Shown here piece after piece: positions 8,581-17,408 of a DNA stretch of 64,000 nucleotides (within the stretch, counting starts at the first letter, position 1; each line of letters begins with the position of its first letter). The notes under the pieces were generated by a model. The model did no database searches, had not been told where the DNA came from, and worked only from the letters and a program-made list of their open reading frames with translations. The DNA lies in contig NZ_JACAPG010000005.1 in assembly GCF_013385825.1 (NCBI RefSeq), forward strand, positions 214,103 to 278,102, read 5' to 3'. Made by a program: the position numbers and the translations under genes. The stretch is from Pseudomonas reactans (lineage in GTDB: Bacteria; Pseudomonadota; Gammaproteobacteria; Pseudomonadales; Pseudomonadaceae).

Positions 8581-9336
8581 ATGAAACGCATCCTGATCAT
8601 CGGCATTGGCGCCGGCAACCCTGACTACATCACGATGCAGGCCGTGAAGGCGCTCAACCGCACTGACGTGTTTTTCCTGATGGACAAGGGCCAGAGCAAA
8701 GACAAGTTGATCGACCTGCGTCGTGAGATCTGCGAGACCTACATCACCGAGCCTGGCTACCGCTTCGTCGAAGCCGCCTGCCCCGAGCGTGTGCGCGGCG
8801 AGGTTGACTACACCACCGCCGTGCAGGACCTCAACCGCGACAAGCAGCAGACCTTCGAACGCATGATCAACGAAGAAATGGCTGACGGTGAAGTGGGTGC
8901 TTTCCTCGCCTGGGGCGACCCTGCGCTGTATGACAGCACCATTCGCATCCTGCACGCGATCCTCGCCAGCGGCCGCAGTGAGTTCGAGTTCGAAGTGATC
9001 CCTGGCATCACCAGCGTGCAGGCCCTGGCGGCCCAACACAAAGTGCCGCTCAATCGCATCGGCAAGTCTGTTGAGATCACCACCGGGCGCCGTTTGGCGG
9101 CGGGGCAGGCGAGTGATGCTGACACGTTGGTCGTAATGCTCGACGCCGAAGACTCCTACCGCAGCGTGGCGGACCAAGACTTGGAGATCTATTGGGGCGC
9201 CTACCTGGGCACACCGGATGAGATCCTGATCAGCGGCAACGTCAGCGAAGTCGCGGACGAAATCGAACGGGTGCGCAAGGCGGCACGCCTGGAAAATGGC
9301 TGGATCATGGACACTTATCTGTTACGCAAACCCTGA
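8581..9336 (+). CDS. cobF: Precorrin-6A synthase (deacetylating)
   Basis: A 251-residue SAM-dependent tetrapyrrole methylase. The GAGNPDYITMQAVKAL start, the AWGDPALYDSTIRIL motif (about residue 104) and IPGITSVQALAA (about 140) match the family. CobF methylates C-1 of precorrin-5 and releases the acetyl group in the oxygen-dependent cobalamin pathway. Length is typical. No other cob gene is adjacent, so it is a detached member of the pathway. The neighbouring phosphatase upstream and esterase downstream are on the same strand and closely spaced. Confidence 0.95.
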   Translation: MKRILIIGIGAGNPDYITMQAVKALNRTDVFFLMDKGQSKDKLIDLRREICETYITEPGYRFVEAACPERVRGEVDYTTAVQDLNRDKQQTFERMINEEMADGEVGAFLAWGDPALYDSTIRILHAILASGRSEFEFEVIPGITSVQALAAQHKVPLNRIGKSVEITTGRRLAAGQASDADTLVVMLDAEDSYRSVADQDLEIYWGAYLGTPDEILISGNVSEVADEIERVRKAARLENGWIMDTYLLRKP

Positions 9337-9347
9337 GGTGATGCCCC

Positions 9348-10067
9348 ATGCTCAAACTGTTTGCCCTGGCGCTGACGCTGGTCGTCGGCACTGCCCATGC
9401 CGACGATAGGTTGCACACTGACTTGCCGCTGTCGTACCTGGAACAGACCCAAGGTGATGCGCGTAACCAGCCGCTGGTGATTTTCCTGCACGGCTTTGGC
9501 AGCAACGAGGAAGATCTGTTTGGCATCAAGGACGCGCTGCCCTCCACGTGGACTTACGTGTCGGCCCGTGCACCGATGCCAGTGGATCCCCACGGCTATC
9601 GCTGGTTTACCAAGACACCCGGCAACGGCGATTACGACGGCGAAACCGCCGACCTGCAACGCAGTGCGAAGCTGATCGAAGATTTTGTCGGCAAAGCCAC
9701 CGCCAAGTACCACACCCAACCGGATCGGGTGTTTCTGGTGGGCTTCAGCCAGGGGGCGATCATGTCCTACGAGGTGGGCCTACGCCGACCGGAACTGCTG
9801 CGCGGCATTGCGGCGTTGAGCGGCAGCGTGCTGCCGGTGCTCAAGGCTGAACTGAAGCCGGATGCGTCATTGGGCAAATTGGCGATTTTTATCGGCCATG
9901 GCACCTTGGACCAGGCACTGCCCTATGTGTCGGCGACGCGGGCGAATGAGGTGTTGACGGGGTTGGGGTTGAAGCCGGAGTTTCATGGGTACCCTGGCAT
10001 GCCGCACACTATTAATGAGGCAGAAGTGCAGGACCTGAAAGCCTGGTTGGAAAAGAGCCTGAACTGA
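9348..10067 (+). CDS. Secreted alpha/beta hydrolase (phospholipase/carboxylesterase family)
   Basis: A 239-residue hydrolase with an N-terminal Sec signal peptide (MLKLFALALTLVVGTAHA). It has the oxyanion motif FLHGFGSNEEDLFG, nucleophile motif GFSQG (about residue 137), catalytic Asp region near GHGTLDQ and catalytic His in PHTINEAE, as in the carboxylesterase/thioesterase family. It should hydrolyse short esters in the periplasm or outside; the substrate is unknown. It starts 11 bases after cobF with a good ribosome-binding site (GAGGTGA) and is followed by a REP doublet. Confidence 0.88.
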   Translation: MLKLFALALTLVVGTAHADDRLHTDLPLSYLEQTQGDARNQPLVIFLHGFGSNEEDLFGIKDALPSTWTYVSARAPMPVDPHGYRWFTKTPGNGDYDGETADLQRSAKLIEDFVGKATAKYHTQPDRVFLVGFSQGAIMSYEVGLRRPELLRGIAALSGSVLPVLKAELKPDASLGKLAIFIGHGTLDQALPYVSATRANEVLTGLGLKPEFHGYPGMPHTINEAEVQDLKAWLEKSLN

Positions 10068-10077
10068 CCACCTCCCT

Positions 10078-10160
10078 TGTAGGAGCCGGCTTGCCGGCGA
10101 TGGCGCCATTGGATATTAAGCTGACTTCAAGGACCCATCGCCGGCAAGCCGGCTCCTACA
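10078..10160. repeat. REP doublet (REPIN) copy 1
   Basis: Two inverted REP units (GTAGGAGCCGGCTTGCCGGC and its reverse complement) flank a non-conserved core of about 35 bases. It lies between the convergent esterase and periplasmic-protein genes. It matches the paired REP elements known from P. fluorescens SBW25, which are moved by a RAYT transposase; no such gene is in this window. Confidence 0.93.
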
Positions 10161-10172
10161 GGTGCGTGCGGG

Positions 10173-10727
10173 TTACTTGCCGCCGGTAATCTGCTTCACC
10201 AACGCCGCATGCCCCTTGGCATCATCCGCCCGCGAAATCGCCTGGATCACCAGCAGGTGATTACCCGAACCACCGAGGAACGTGGAGTTCAGCGTTTTGC
10301 CGCCGCCTTGGGTGGCGGTGCTGTCCACCTGGCGCAGGCCGAGGCCTTTGACCATCAGTTTCTTCTCGCTCTGTTTCTTGAAGTCAGGCAGGGCTGCGCT
10401 CTGGTCCTTCACGAACCCGGCCACGGCGCCGTCTAGGAATTGCGCGTCGTTGTCGCCGATGGTTACCCCGTCGTTACGTACGGTTTCGGCGACGATCACC
10501 ACACTTTTTGTGGTCTGGTTGGCATACATCGTGCCCTGGGTATCGGCGGTGCCATCTTCAGCCTTGCCAGCCGGCAGGGTGTCGGCGGCGTAGGCCTTGG
10601 GCAGGTTGAAGGTGAACTTGCCACCCAGAGTGGAGATGGTTTGTGTGGTCGGCTTGGACGCGGCGAATGCACTGCCAGCGGCCAACGCGAGGGCCAGCAG
10701 GACGGCTGTCTGGGTGAAAGTGGCCAT
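10173..10727 (-). CDS. Putative periplasmic protein of unknown function
   Basis: A 184-residue protein with a clear Sec signal peptide (VLLALALAAGSAFAAS). The mature part is Lys/Gly/Thr-rich and contains no Cys. The pattern TLGGKFTFNLPKAYAADTLPAG recalls DcrB-like periplasmic proteins, but this is only a resemblance. It sits alone between a REP doublet and a convergently placed antiporter stop. I do not recognise a specific function. Confidence 0.75.
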   Translation of the reverse strand: MATFTQTAVLLALALAAGSAFAASKPTTQTISTLGGKFTFNLPKAYAADTLPAGKAEDGTADTQGTMYANQTTKSVVIVAETVRNDGVTIGDNDAQFLDGAVAGFVKDQSAALPDFKKQSEKKLMVKGLGLRQVDSTATQGGGKTLNSTFLGGSGNHLLVIQAISRADDAKGHAALVKQITGGK

Positions 10728-10799
10728 GAAGCGCTCCAGGGGTGAACGAAATTGCGCCGTATTCTGTCAGAATTTTCGCAAAATCGTTCATCCATAGCC

Positions 10800-12608
10800 T
10801 CACACCTTGTCGGACTCTTCCTCAAGTCGGTCCATCTCAAACAGCCGCGCCAGTTCTGCCCGGGCTTCCTGGGCGGTTTGCATCACTTTGGCGGCGTCGT
10901 CGTACACCGCGTGCTGCGCGGCCAGCACTTGCAGGTCGTGGTTCTTGAAGCGAGTGATGCGCGCATCGGCCTGGGCCTGGCTCAAACCCAGGCCTACCAA
11001 GGTGCGGCGGCTCATTTCCAGGCTGGAGTAGAAGGTCTCACGAATCGGCGACGCGTCCAGGTCCACCAGGCGGTGCACGTGTTGGCGGTTACGGGCGCGG
11101 GCGATGATTTTCATGTGCGGATAGAGGTTGCGCACCAGCTCGGCGGTCTTGATGTTGATCTCCGGGTCGTCCATGGCGATCACGAAGAACTCCGCCTGGT
11201 CGACTTTGGCTGCGTGCAGGATCTCGGGGCGTTGCGGGTCGCCGTAGAACACCGGCATGCCGCCGAAGCTGCGGGTCAGCTCGATGGTTTCCACCGAGGT
11301 GTCCAGGGCGATGAACGAGATGTTCTGCGCGCGCAGGATCCGCGCGACGATCTGGCCCATACGGCCCATGCCGGCGATGACCACGCGGGGCGCATCGCTT
11401 TCGATGGTGCGGTATTCCTCGGGGATTTCCACCGGCTTGGCCTTGGGCTTGAACAGCTTCGGGCACACCAACAGCAGCAGCGGCGTCACCGCCATGGAGA
11501 GGGTAATGGTCAGGACCAGGATGTCGTACAGGTGTGGTTCGAACAGGCCTTGGTCGCGGCCGATCTTGAATACCACGAAGGCGAATTCACCACCCGCCGC
11601 CAGCACCACGCCCAGGCGCAGGGCGCTTTCGCGATTGAGGTCGCCCACCAGCCGGCCTACGGCGTAGAGCAAGGGCAGCTTCAAGCCGATCAGCAGCAAC
11701 GTCAGGCCGATCACCACCAGCGGCGAGCTGAGCAGCAGGCTGAGGTTGGCGCCCATGCCCACGCTGATAAAGAACAGGCCCAGCAGCAGGCCCTTGAACG
11801 GTTCAATTTGGGATTCCAGTTCGTGGCGGTATTCCGAGTCCGCCAGCAGCAGGCCGGCGAGGAAGGCGCCGAGGGCCATGGACACGCCCACCAGCTCCAT
11901 CAACCAGGCCGTGCCAATCACCACCAGCAGTGCGGTGGCGGTGGACACTTCGCGCAGGCCGGTCTTGGCGACGATGCGGAACACCGGTCGCAACAGGTAG
12001 CGTCCGCCGATGATCACCACCGCGATGCTGCCGAGAATTTGCAATACATGCTGCAGGCCTTGGGCTTCGGTGGTCGGGTGATCGCTGCCGGCCAGCAGCG
12101 GCACCATGGCGATCAGCGGGATCGCGGCGATGTCCTGGAACAGCAGAATCGCAAAGGCCAGGCGGCCGTGGGGCTGGTTCAGTTCCTTGCGCTCGGCCAG
12201 ACTTTGCAGGCCAAACGCGGTGGACGACAGCGCCAGCCCCAGACCGAGCACGATCGCGCTATTCCACGACTGGCCAAACAGCCACAACGCCACCACGCCC
12301 ATCACCAGGCCCGTCAGCAGCACCTGCGCCAGGCCGACGCCGAACACCGCTTTGCGCATCACCCACAACCGCTTGGGCGACAGTTCCAGGCCGATGATGA
12401 ACAGCAGCAACACCACGCCCAGCTCGGAAAATTGCGCGACGCTTTGCGGATTGCCCACCAAACCCAGCACCGACGGGCCGATAATCACACCAGCGAACAG
12501 ATAGCCCAGCACTGCGCCCAGTTGCAGGCGTTTGGCCAGGGGCACGGTCAGCACGGCGGCGAGCAGGAACACCACAGCTGCTTGTAACAGGTTGCCTTCA
12601 TGGGGCAT
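10800..12608 (-). CDS. CPA2 monovalent cation:proton antiporter (KefB/KefC type)
   Basis: A 602-residue antiporter. Residues 1-380 form about 12 membrane segments opening with AAVLTVPLAKRLQLGAVLGYLFAG and containing FIIGLELSPKRLW, the KefB/KefC signature. Residues about 390-530 are a cytosolic RCK/TrkA-N domain with Rossmann motif VVIAGMGRMGQIVAR. In E. coli these proteins release potassium during electrophile stress under glutathione-adduct gating. The ATG at 12608 has a GGAG Shine-Dalgarno six bases upstream and gives the E. coli length; a TTG at 12635 is less likely. No KefF/KefG ancillary gene is adjacent. Confidence 0.92.
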   Translation of the reverse strand: MPHEGNLLQAAVVFLLAAVLTVPLAKRLQLGAVLGYLFAGVIIGPSVLGLVGNPQSVAQFSELGVVLLLFIIGLELSPKRLWVMRKAVFGVGLAQVLLTGLVMGVVALWLFGQSWNSAIVLGLGLALSSTAFGLQSLAERKELNQPHGRLAFAILLFQDIAAIPLIAMVPLLAGSDHPTTEAQGLQHVLQILGSIAVVIIGGRYLLRPVFRIVAKTGLREVSTATALLVVIGTAWLMELVGVSMALGAFLAGLLLADSEYRHELESQIEPFKGLLLGLFFISVGMGANLSLLLSSPLVVIGLTLLLIGLKLPLLYAVGRLVGDLNRESALRLGVVLAAGGEFAFVVFKIGRDQGLFEPHLYDILVLTITLSMAVTPLLLLVCPKLFKPKAKPVEIPEEYRTIESDAPRVVIAGMGRMGQIVARILRAQNISFIALDTSVETIELTRSFGGMPVFYGDPQRPEILHAAKVDQAEFFVIAMDDPEINIKTAELVRNLYPHMKIIARARNRQHVHRLVDLDASPIRETFYSSLEMSRRTLVGLGLSQAQADARITRFKNHDLQVLAAQHAVYDDAAKVMQTAQEARAELARLFEMDRLEEESDKV

Positions 12609-12653
12609 TGCGAACTCCAGGATCTTTAAAGCCAATCAACAGGAGTGTATTAG

Positions 12654-12773
12654 AGCGCTTTTTACATTTCGAAAATTGTGTTTTTGAGCGGGGTGGGTAG
12701 AGACTCAGGTAAAGCGCTTTTTGACAGGTTGAATTTTTTATTCCTTTGGTGGAATATTTTGTCAGGTTGAATT
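12654..12773. promoter_or_regulatory. Direct-repeat-rich promoter region of the XRE gene
   Basis: The AT-rich gap before the XRE gene holds two direct repeats: AGCGCTTTTT at 12654-12663 and 12713-12722, and the 12-base CAGGTTGAATT-type unit at 12723-12735 and 12761-12773 (GACAGGTTGAATT, GTCAGGTTGAATT). Repeated sites upstream of a small HTH gene suggest autoregulation; binding is inferred. Confidence 0.4.
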
Positions 12774-12794
12774 CTGGTTGGGAGGGCCGTCACC

Positions 12795-13100
12795 ATGGCT
12801 AAGAAGTTCGCTGAACTGCAAGCGTGCATGACGCCGCAATCCTGCGCCGAAGCCAAGCTGTTGTTCCAGCAGCATCTGCAGGAAATGCCGCTGCATGAGT
12901 TGCGCAAAGCTCAGCAGCTAAGCCAAGAGAGCCTGGCCAAGGCACTGAACATCAACCAGGCGGCCGTCTCCAAGATGGAGCGGCGCACCGACATGTACAT
13001 CAGCACGTTGCGCGACTATATCCGCGCGATGGGCGGCGAACTGGAAATTATTGCGACGTTCCCCGATGGTCAGGTCAAGATCGACAATTTCGCCTGCTGA
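12795..13100 (+). CDS. XRE family HTH protein (HigA-like antitoxin type)
   Basis: A 101-residue protein with a Cro/C1-type helix-turn-helix at about residues 35-90 (LSQESLAKALNINQAAVSKMER, MYISTLRDYIRAMGGELEI). This layout is usual for the antitoxin half of HigBA/RelE-type pairs. Toxins of those pairs lie directly upstream, but here only about 155 non-coding bases separate it from the antiporter, so no toxin is present. It is either a solitary regulator or an antitoxin that has lost its partner. Confidence 0.8.
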   Translation: MAKKFAELQACMTPQSCAEAKLLFQQHLQEMPLHELRKAQQLSQESLAKALNINQAAVSKMERRTDMYISTLRDYIRAMGGELEIIATFPDGQVKIDNFAC

Positions 13101-13132
13101 AAGCGGTAGCAGCTATCCAGAAGGTCATCCTT

Positions 13133-14029
13133 GTGAACCAACTTCTCGCCATGCGTGCCTTTGTTCGCGTCGTCGAAACCAGCTCATTCAGTCGTGCATC
13201 CGACCAGTTGGCGCTGCCGCGCTCCACCGTGAGCAAGCTGATCACCGACCTTGAGAAGCACCTCGGCATCAAGCTGATGCACCGCACCACACGGGCTCTG
13301 GCGCCAACGTCCGAGGGGTTGGAGTATTACCAGCATGCCCGGCGCCTGGTCGTAGAGTTGGACGAAGTGGATAGCGCCATCCGCGGGCAAGTCCTCAAGC
13401 CTGGCGGGCATCTGCGGGTGGATGCGCCGGCGTCGTTTGCCAATTGCCTGCTGATTCCGGCGCTGGTGGATTTTCATCGCGAGTATCCCGACATCACGGT
13501 CGCCTTGGGCATCAGTGATCGCGCGGTGAATATCGTGGGGGAGGGTGTGGATTGTGTGATCCGGGCCGGTCAGCTCGATGACATGGCGATGATCGGGCGC
13601 AAGGTGGCCGACCTGGAGTACCTGACCTGCGCCGCGCCCGACTACCTGGCGCGCCGAGGCATGCCGGTTTCCCCGGAGGACTTGGCACACAACCATCTCA
13701 AGGCCGGCTATTTTTTTGCCGGATCCGGTAAGGCGGAGCCACTGATTTTCGAGCAGGGTGACAGGCGCATCGAAGTGGGCGATTGCGCCTATTCCACCAA
13801 TGAAGGCAACGGCCTCAAGGAAATGCTGCTCGCCGGCTTGGGCGTCGGGCAGCATTTCAAAGCCATCGTTCAGTACTACGTGGACAACGGCCAACTGGTC
13901 AATGTGCTGCCGCAGTGGTCGCGTCCGGCCACGCCGCTGCACATCCTCTATCCACCCAATCGTCACCAGAGCGCGCGGCTCAAGGTGTTTGTCGAGTGGG
14001 TGATTCGCAGGTTCGGGGTCAGGGAATAA
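13133..14029 (+). CDS. LysR family transcriptional regulator
   Basis: A 298-residue LysR protein of the CrgA/AaeR/YafC-like branch (MRAFVRVVETSSFSRASDQLALPRSTVSKLI; APTSEGLEYYQHARRL). The annotated GTG start at 13133 gives the standard N-terminus; ATG 13151 would cut into the first helix. Its 3' end overlaps by 11 bases the end of the convergent ridA-like gene. It may regulate that gene or an unlinked target. Confidence 0.88.
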   Translation: MNQLLAMRAFVRVVETSSFSRASDQLALPRSTVSKLITDLEKHLGIKLMHRTTRALAPTSEGLEYYQHARRLVVELDEVDSAIRGQVLKPGGHLRVDAPASFANCLLIPALVDFHREYPDITVALGISDRAVNIVGEGVDCVIRAGQLDDMAMIGRKVADLEYLTCAAPDYLARRGMPVSPEDLAHNHLKAGYFFAGSGKAEPLIFEQGDRRIEVGDCAYSTNEGNGLKEMLLAGLGVGQHFKAIVQYYVDNGQLVNVLPQWSRPATPLHILYPPNRHQSARLKVFVEWVIRRFGVRE

Positions 14030-14420
14030 TCGCGGTCACGCGGATTTCCACGCGCATGGTCGGCAGGCCCAGGGCCTCGACGCCGACTTGCGTCCAGATC
14101 GGCGCATGGTGGGGCATGTACTGGCGGTAGTGTTTGACCATCGCTTCGTTGACCTCCGGCGGGAAACCGCCGACGTGGTAGGAGTTGACGTGAATCACGT
14201 GTTCCCAACTGGCGCCGGCAGTAGCGAGGGTGCGTTCCAGGTTGTGGAACGCCTGGGCGATCTCGTCGGCCAGGTCAGCGGGGATCTGGAACTCATCGTC
14301 CCAGCCCCCTTGGCCTGAGGTTTCCACGCGATTGCCGATTCTTACCGCCTGCGAGTAATGCAGGTGCTCGCGCATGTAATCGCCGTAGCCGGGAGTGACA
14401 AAAAATTCAGGCGTGCTCAT
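14019..14420 (-). CDS. RidA family (YjgF/UK114) protein
   Basis: A 133-residue Rid-superfamily protein with the central pattern DLADEIAQAFHNLERTLATAGASWEHVI and the C-terminal MRVEIRVTAI strand. Archetypal RidA hydrolyses reactive enamines and imines made by PLP enzymes; other subfamilies have unassigned catabolic roles. It starts after a good ribosome-binding site (AAGGAAA). It follows the exporter gene by 82 bases on the same strand, so it could be the last gene of the crotonase-oxygenase-AsnB cluster, but the gap is AT-rich and could hold its own promoter. Confidence 0.88.
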   Translation of the reverse strand: MSTPEFFVTPGYGDYMREHLHYSQAVRIGNRVETSGQGGWDDEFQIPADLADEIAQAFHNLERTLATAGASWEHVIHVNSYHVGGFPPEVNEAMVKHYRQYMPHHAPIWTQVGVEALGLPTMRVEIRVTAIIP

Positions 14421-14502
14421 GGTATTTCCTTCGGTTCAGTACAGGACTGGACCCAAGCTAAAGTACTCAATGCATGAACAAAATACCGAATTTATGTCAT
14501 GA

Positions 14503-15405
14503 CTATCTATCCATGTGGACAATCGGCTGCGGTTCCACGGGCGCGAGGTTCGCTGGCCTGCGGTACAGGCCCACCGCCAGCCCGACGATGATAATCCCGA
14601 TCGAGATCAGGTTCGGCGTGGAAATGCGCTCATCCAGAATCAGCATCGAACTGGTGATACCGAACACCGGAATCAGCAACGACAGCGGCGCCACGGTGGA
14701 CACCGGGTACAGCTTGAGCAACGAGTTCCAGCCCCAGTAGGCGAAGTGCGTGGCCAGGTACACCTGGAACAGAATCGACAACACTGCGGTCAGGTCGAGG
14801 CTGGCCTGCAAACCTTCGAACGCGGCGCTGCCGTGCATCAACCAGGCCGTGAGGAACAGCGGGATCGGCGGGATCAGGCTGGCCCACACCATGAACGAGA
14901 AGATCTCCTTGACCCCGGATTTCTTGATGATCACGTTGCCCACGCTCCAGGCCACCGCGCTGAGCACGATCAGCATGACGCCCAGCACCGCATGGTTGCC
15001 TTCCTGGGTGGAGATGATTCCCGCCAGGCCGATCAAGGCCAGCACGGCGCCGAGCATCTGCGCGCCACGGATCTTTTCCTTGAACAGCAAAAAGCCCCAG
15101 CCCATGGTGAAGAACACGCTGAGTTGGATGATCAATGAGGCAATACCAGGGCTCACGCCCACCTGGATGCCATAGTTGATCACGCCCCACATGCCCAGCC
15201 CGAAGATGAAGCCATAGGCGGCTACGTAGCTGAACTTGACGGCAGGGCGTTTGATAAAGAACACCAGCGGCAGCGCGGCGAGGGCAAAGCGGATACCCGT
15301 GAGTACAAACGGGTCGATGGCGCGCAGGCCGAGTTTGGTGATGGGGAAGTTGACCCCCCATACCAGGGTGACGAGCACGGCAAGAGACAGATGTTTTTTC
15401 AGCAT
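14503..15405 (-). CDS. EamA/DMT family transporter
   Basis: A 300-residue protein with about 10 membrane segments and two EamA repeats (LAVLVTLVWGVNFPITKLGL at the start; LSAVAWSVGNVIIKKSG in the second half), as in the RhaT/YdcZ-unrelated amino-acid/metabolite exporters. The start at 15405 is preceded by a strong AAGGAGG. It lies 53 bases downstream of asnB on the same strand and is therefore probably cotranscribed. The likely role in this context is export of the cluster's product; the substrate is unknown. Confidence 0.9.
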   Translation of the reverse strand: MLKKHLSLAVLVTLVWGVNFPITKLGLRAIDPFVLTGIRFALAALPLVFFIKRPAVKFSYVAAYGFIFGLGMWGVINYGIQVGVSPGIASLIIQLSVFFTMGWGFLLFKEKIRGAQMLGAVLALIGLAGIISTQEGNHAVLGVMLIVLSAVAWSVGNVIIKKSGVKEIFSFMVWASLIPPIPLFLTAWLMHGSAAFEGLQASLDLTAVLSILFQVYLATHFAYWGWNSLLKLYPVSTVAPLSLLIPVFGITSSMLILDERISTPNLISIGIIIVGLAVGLYRRPANLAPVEPQPIVHMDR

Positions 15406-15458
15406 GGACCCTCCTTGGGTCAGGCGGCACACCGCGATCGCGAGGTGCTGCCGGGAAG

Positions 15459-17363
15459 TCAGTTCAAGGCGAAGCGTTTTTGCATCAGGCACAGCCCGGC
15501 GATTTCCATCAGCAGGTTGTCTGCCGAAGCGCGTTGGGCGGTGGACAAGCTTGGCAGGGTTGCCAGCAAGGCGCGTACTTTACGCGGGTCGAAGAACGGC
15601 ACGTTATTCAAGGCCGGGCCGCTCAACACGTCGTTGATCATTTCATACAGCTTCGATTGCGGGCTCTCGGATGCCGGCGGGGCGCGGAAGTACTGCTTCT
15701 TGCGATCCAGCACAGCCTGGGGCACGTAAGGGCGCATGGCTTCGCGCAACGCGTATTTCTCGGTGGCGCCGCGCACTTTCATGTTCACCGGCAGGCGGCA
15801 CGCGGCCTCAATCACTTGGTGATCGAGCAGTGGTGGTCGACCTTCCAGGCTGCCGGCCATTTCCATGCGGTCGCCCAGGGAGGTGAGCACCACGTTGGGC
15901 AGGCTGGACTTGGCTACCATATACAGCGAACGGTTGACCGGCTCCCAGCCGTTGAGCGCCCGTGGGCTCAGGCGATCGTAGAACTCGCGATAGGCATCGG
16001 TGTTGCTGAAACGCTCACGGAAGTCATCGCTGTACAACTGCGCCAGGGGGCCGAACAACGCCGACTGGGTTTGCAGCCAGGACACGCCGTGGCCCAGTTC
16101 GTCCTGCACCCATTTCACATCATTTTTGCCGCCGGGCAGGTAGCGATCTTCGCTGGCATGCAGGCGTCGGGTGAGTTCGGCGATCGCCGTCGGGTCCTGG
16201 TTTTCGTGGTTGTACAACACCATGTCGCGACGATAGTGCGGGTAGCCGCCGAAGACTTCGTCGGCACCTTCACCCGTGAGTACGGCGCGCATGCCCTGAT
16301 TCTGCACATATTTGCACAGCAGGTACTTGGCCACGCTGTGAGCGTTGGCGAAGGGCATTTCGGCGTGCCACAGGGCATTTTCGAAGTTATCCGCCATGTC
16401 GGAGGAGTTCACCGACAGCACGTTGAGGTGGGCGCGGTTATGTCGGGCGGCCACTTCGGCGTACTGGCGTTCGTCGTAGGCCTGCTCGCCTTCGAACGAC
16501 AAGTGGAACGCCTGCAATGGCTGGCCGGTCAGCTCGGTGGCGATGCCGAGCATGGCCGAGGAGTCGAGGCCGCCACTCAGGCACACACCGACCGGTACAT
16601 CGGCATGCAGGCGCAGGCGCACGGACTCTTCGATGGTGTTGCGCAGGGACTCGATCATCTCGGCTTCGCTGCGCTGCTCGGTCGCCTGGGCATCCGGGAA
16701 ATCCCAGTCCCAGTACTGTTCGGTCTGCAGGCCGCTTTCGTCGGCGATGATCCAGCAACCCGGTTTCACGCTGCGAATGTTGTTGAAAACGGTACGGTCG
16801 CGCAGGATAAAACCACGATTGGCGTAGGCTTCGTGGTCCCACTGTGCGGGTACACCAGCGGCGAGCAAGGCTTTGATTTCGGACGCGAAGTACCAGGCAC
16901 CTTCATGCTCGGTGTAGTACAGCGGCTTGACGCCCACCCGGTCACGCACGGCAAACAGCTTTTTGCGCAGGCGATCGAAGATCAGGATGGTGAATTCGCC
17001 GCGCAGTTGCTTGAGGCCGCGTACGCCATGGCGGCGGTACAGGTGCATGGCGATTTCGCTGTCGGACGAGGTCTTGAAGCGGCAACCATCGCTCTCCAGT
17101 TCGGCGCGGATGCGTTGATAGTCATAGAACTCGCCGTTGACCATCATCACCAGATCGCCTTCGTCGGCCACGATAGGCTGGGTGCCGTTACCCAGGCCGA
17201 CCAGTCCCAGGCGCACATAGCCAAAGGCGGCCTGGCCTTGGGGGTCGAACCATTGGCTGGAGCTGTCCGGGCCGCGATGATGGATTGCACGCAGGGCTGC
17301 ATCGAACATGTTCGGGTTGAACGCACGAGGTTGTTTGGCAAAGACGCCAATGTATCCACACAT
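15459..17363 (-). CDS. asnB: Asparagine synthase (glutamine-hydrolysing) family amidotransferase
   Basis: A 634-residue AsnB. The Cys2 nucleophile (MCGYIG), HHRGPDSS and VMMVNGEFYDY define the N-terminal class II glutaminase; the C-terminal synthetase has the ATP PP-loop SGGLDSSAML (about residue 262) and TGEGADEVFGGY. It amidates a carboxylate, classically aspartate to asparagine. Its position after an AurF-like oxygenase (45-base gap) and before an exporter suggests a dedicated substrate in a biosynthetic cluster instead of housekeeping Asn synthesis. That is inference; all catalytic motifs are intact. Confidence 0.93.
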   Translation of the reverse strand: MCGYIGVFAKQPRAFNPNMFDAALRAIHHRGPDSSSQWFDPQGQAAFGYVRLGLVGLGNGTQPIVADEGDLVMMVNGEFYDYQRIRAELESDGCRFKTSSDSEIAMHLYRRHGVRGLKQLRGEFTILIFDRLRKKLFAVRDRVGVKPLYYTEHEGAWYFASEIKALLAAGVPAQWDHEAYANRGFILRDRTVFNNIRSVKPGCWIIADESGLQTEQYWDWDFPDAQATEQRSEAEMIESLRNTIEESVRLRLHADVPVGVCLSGGLDSSAMLGIATELTGQPLQAFHLSFEGEQAYDERQYAEVAARHNRAHLNVLSVNSSDMADNFENALWHAEMPFANAHSVAKYLLCKYVQNQGMRAVLTGEGADEVFGGYPHYRRDMVLYNHENQDPTAIAELTRRLHASEDRYLPGGKNDVKWVQDELGHGVSWLQTQSALFGPLAQLYSDDFRERFSNTDAYREFYDRLSPRALNGWEPVNRSLYMVAKSSLPNVVLTSLGDRMEMAGSLEGRPPLLDHQVIEAACRLPVNMKVRGATEKYALREAMRPYVPQAVLDRKKQYFRAPPASESPQSKLYEMINDVLSGPALNNVPFFDPRKVRALLATLPSLSTAQRASADNLLMEIAGLCLMQKRFALN

Positions 17364-17408
17364 GACAATTACTCTATTGAATTTGTAGTGATCAGCAGCA
17401 CGCTGGTT

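Noticed and set aside
10752..12587. A 611-codon open frame opposite the cation antiporter gene
   Set aside because: Low-complexity His/Gln/Gly composition; the antiporter on the minus strand has clear membrane segments and an RCK domain.
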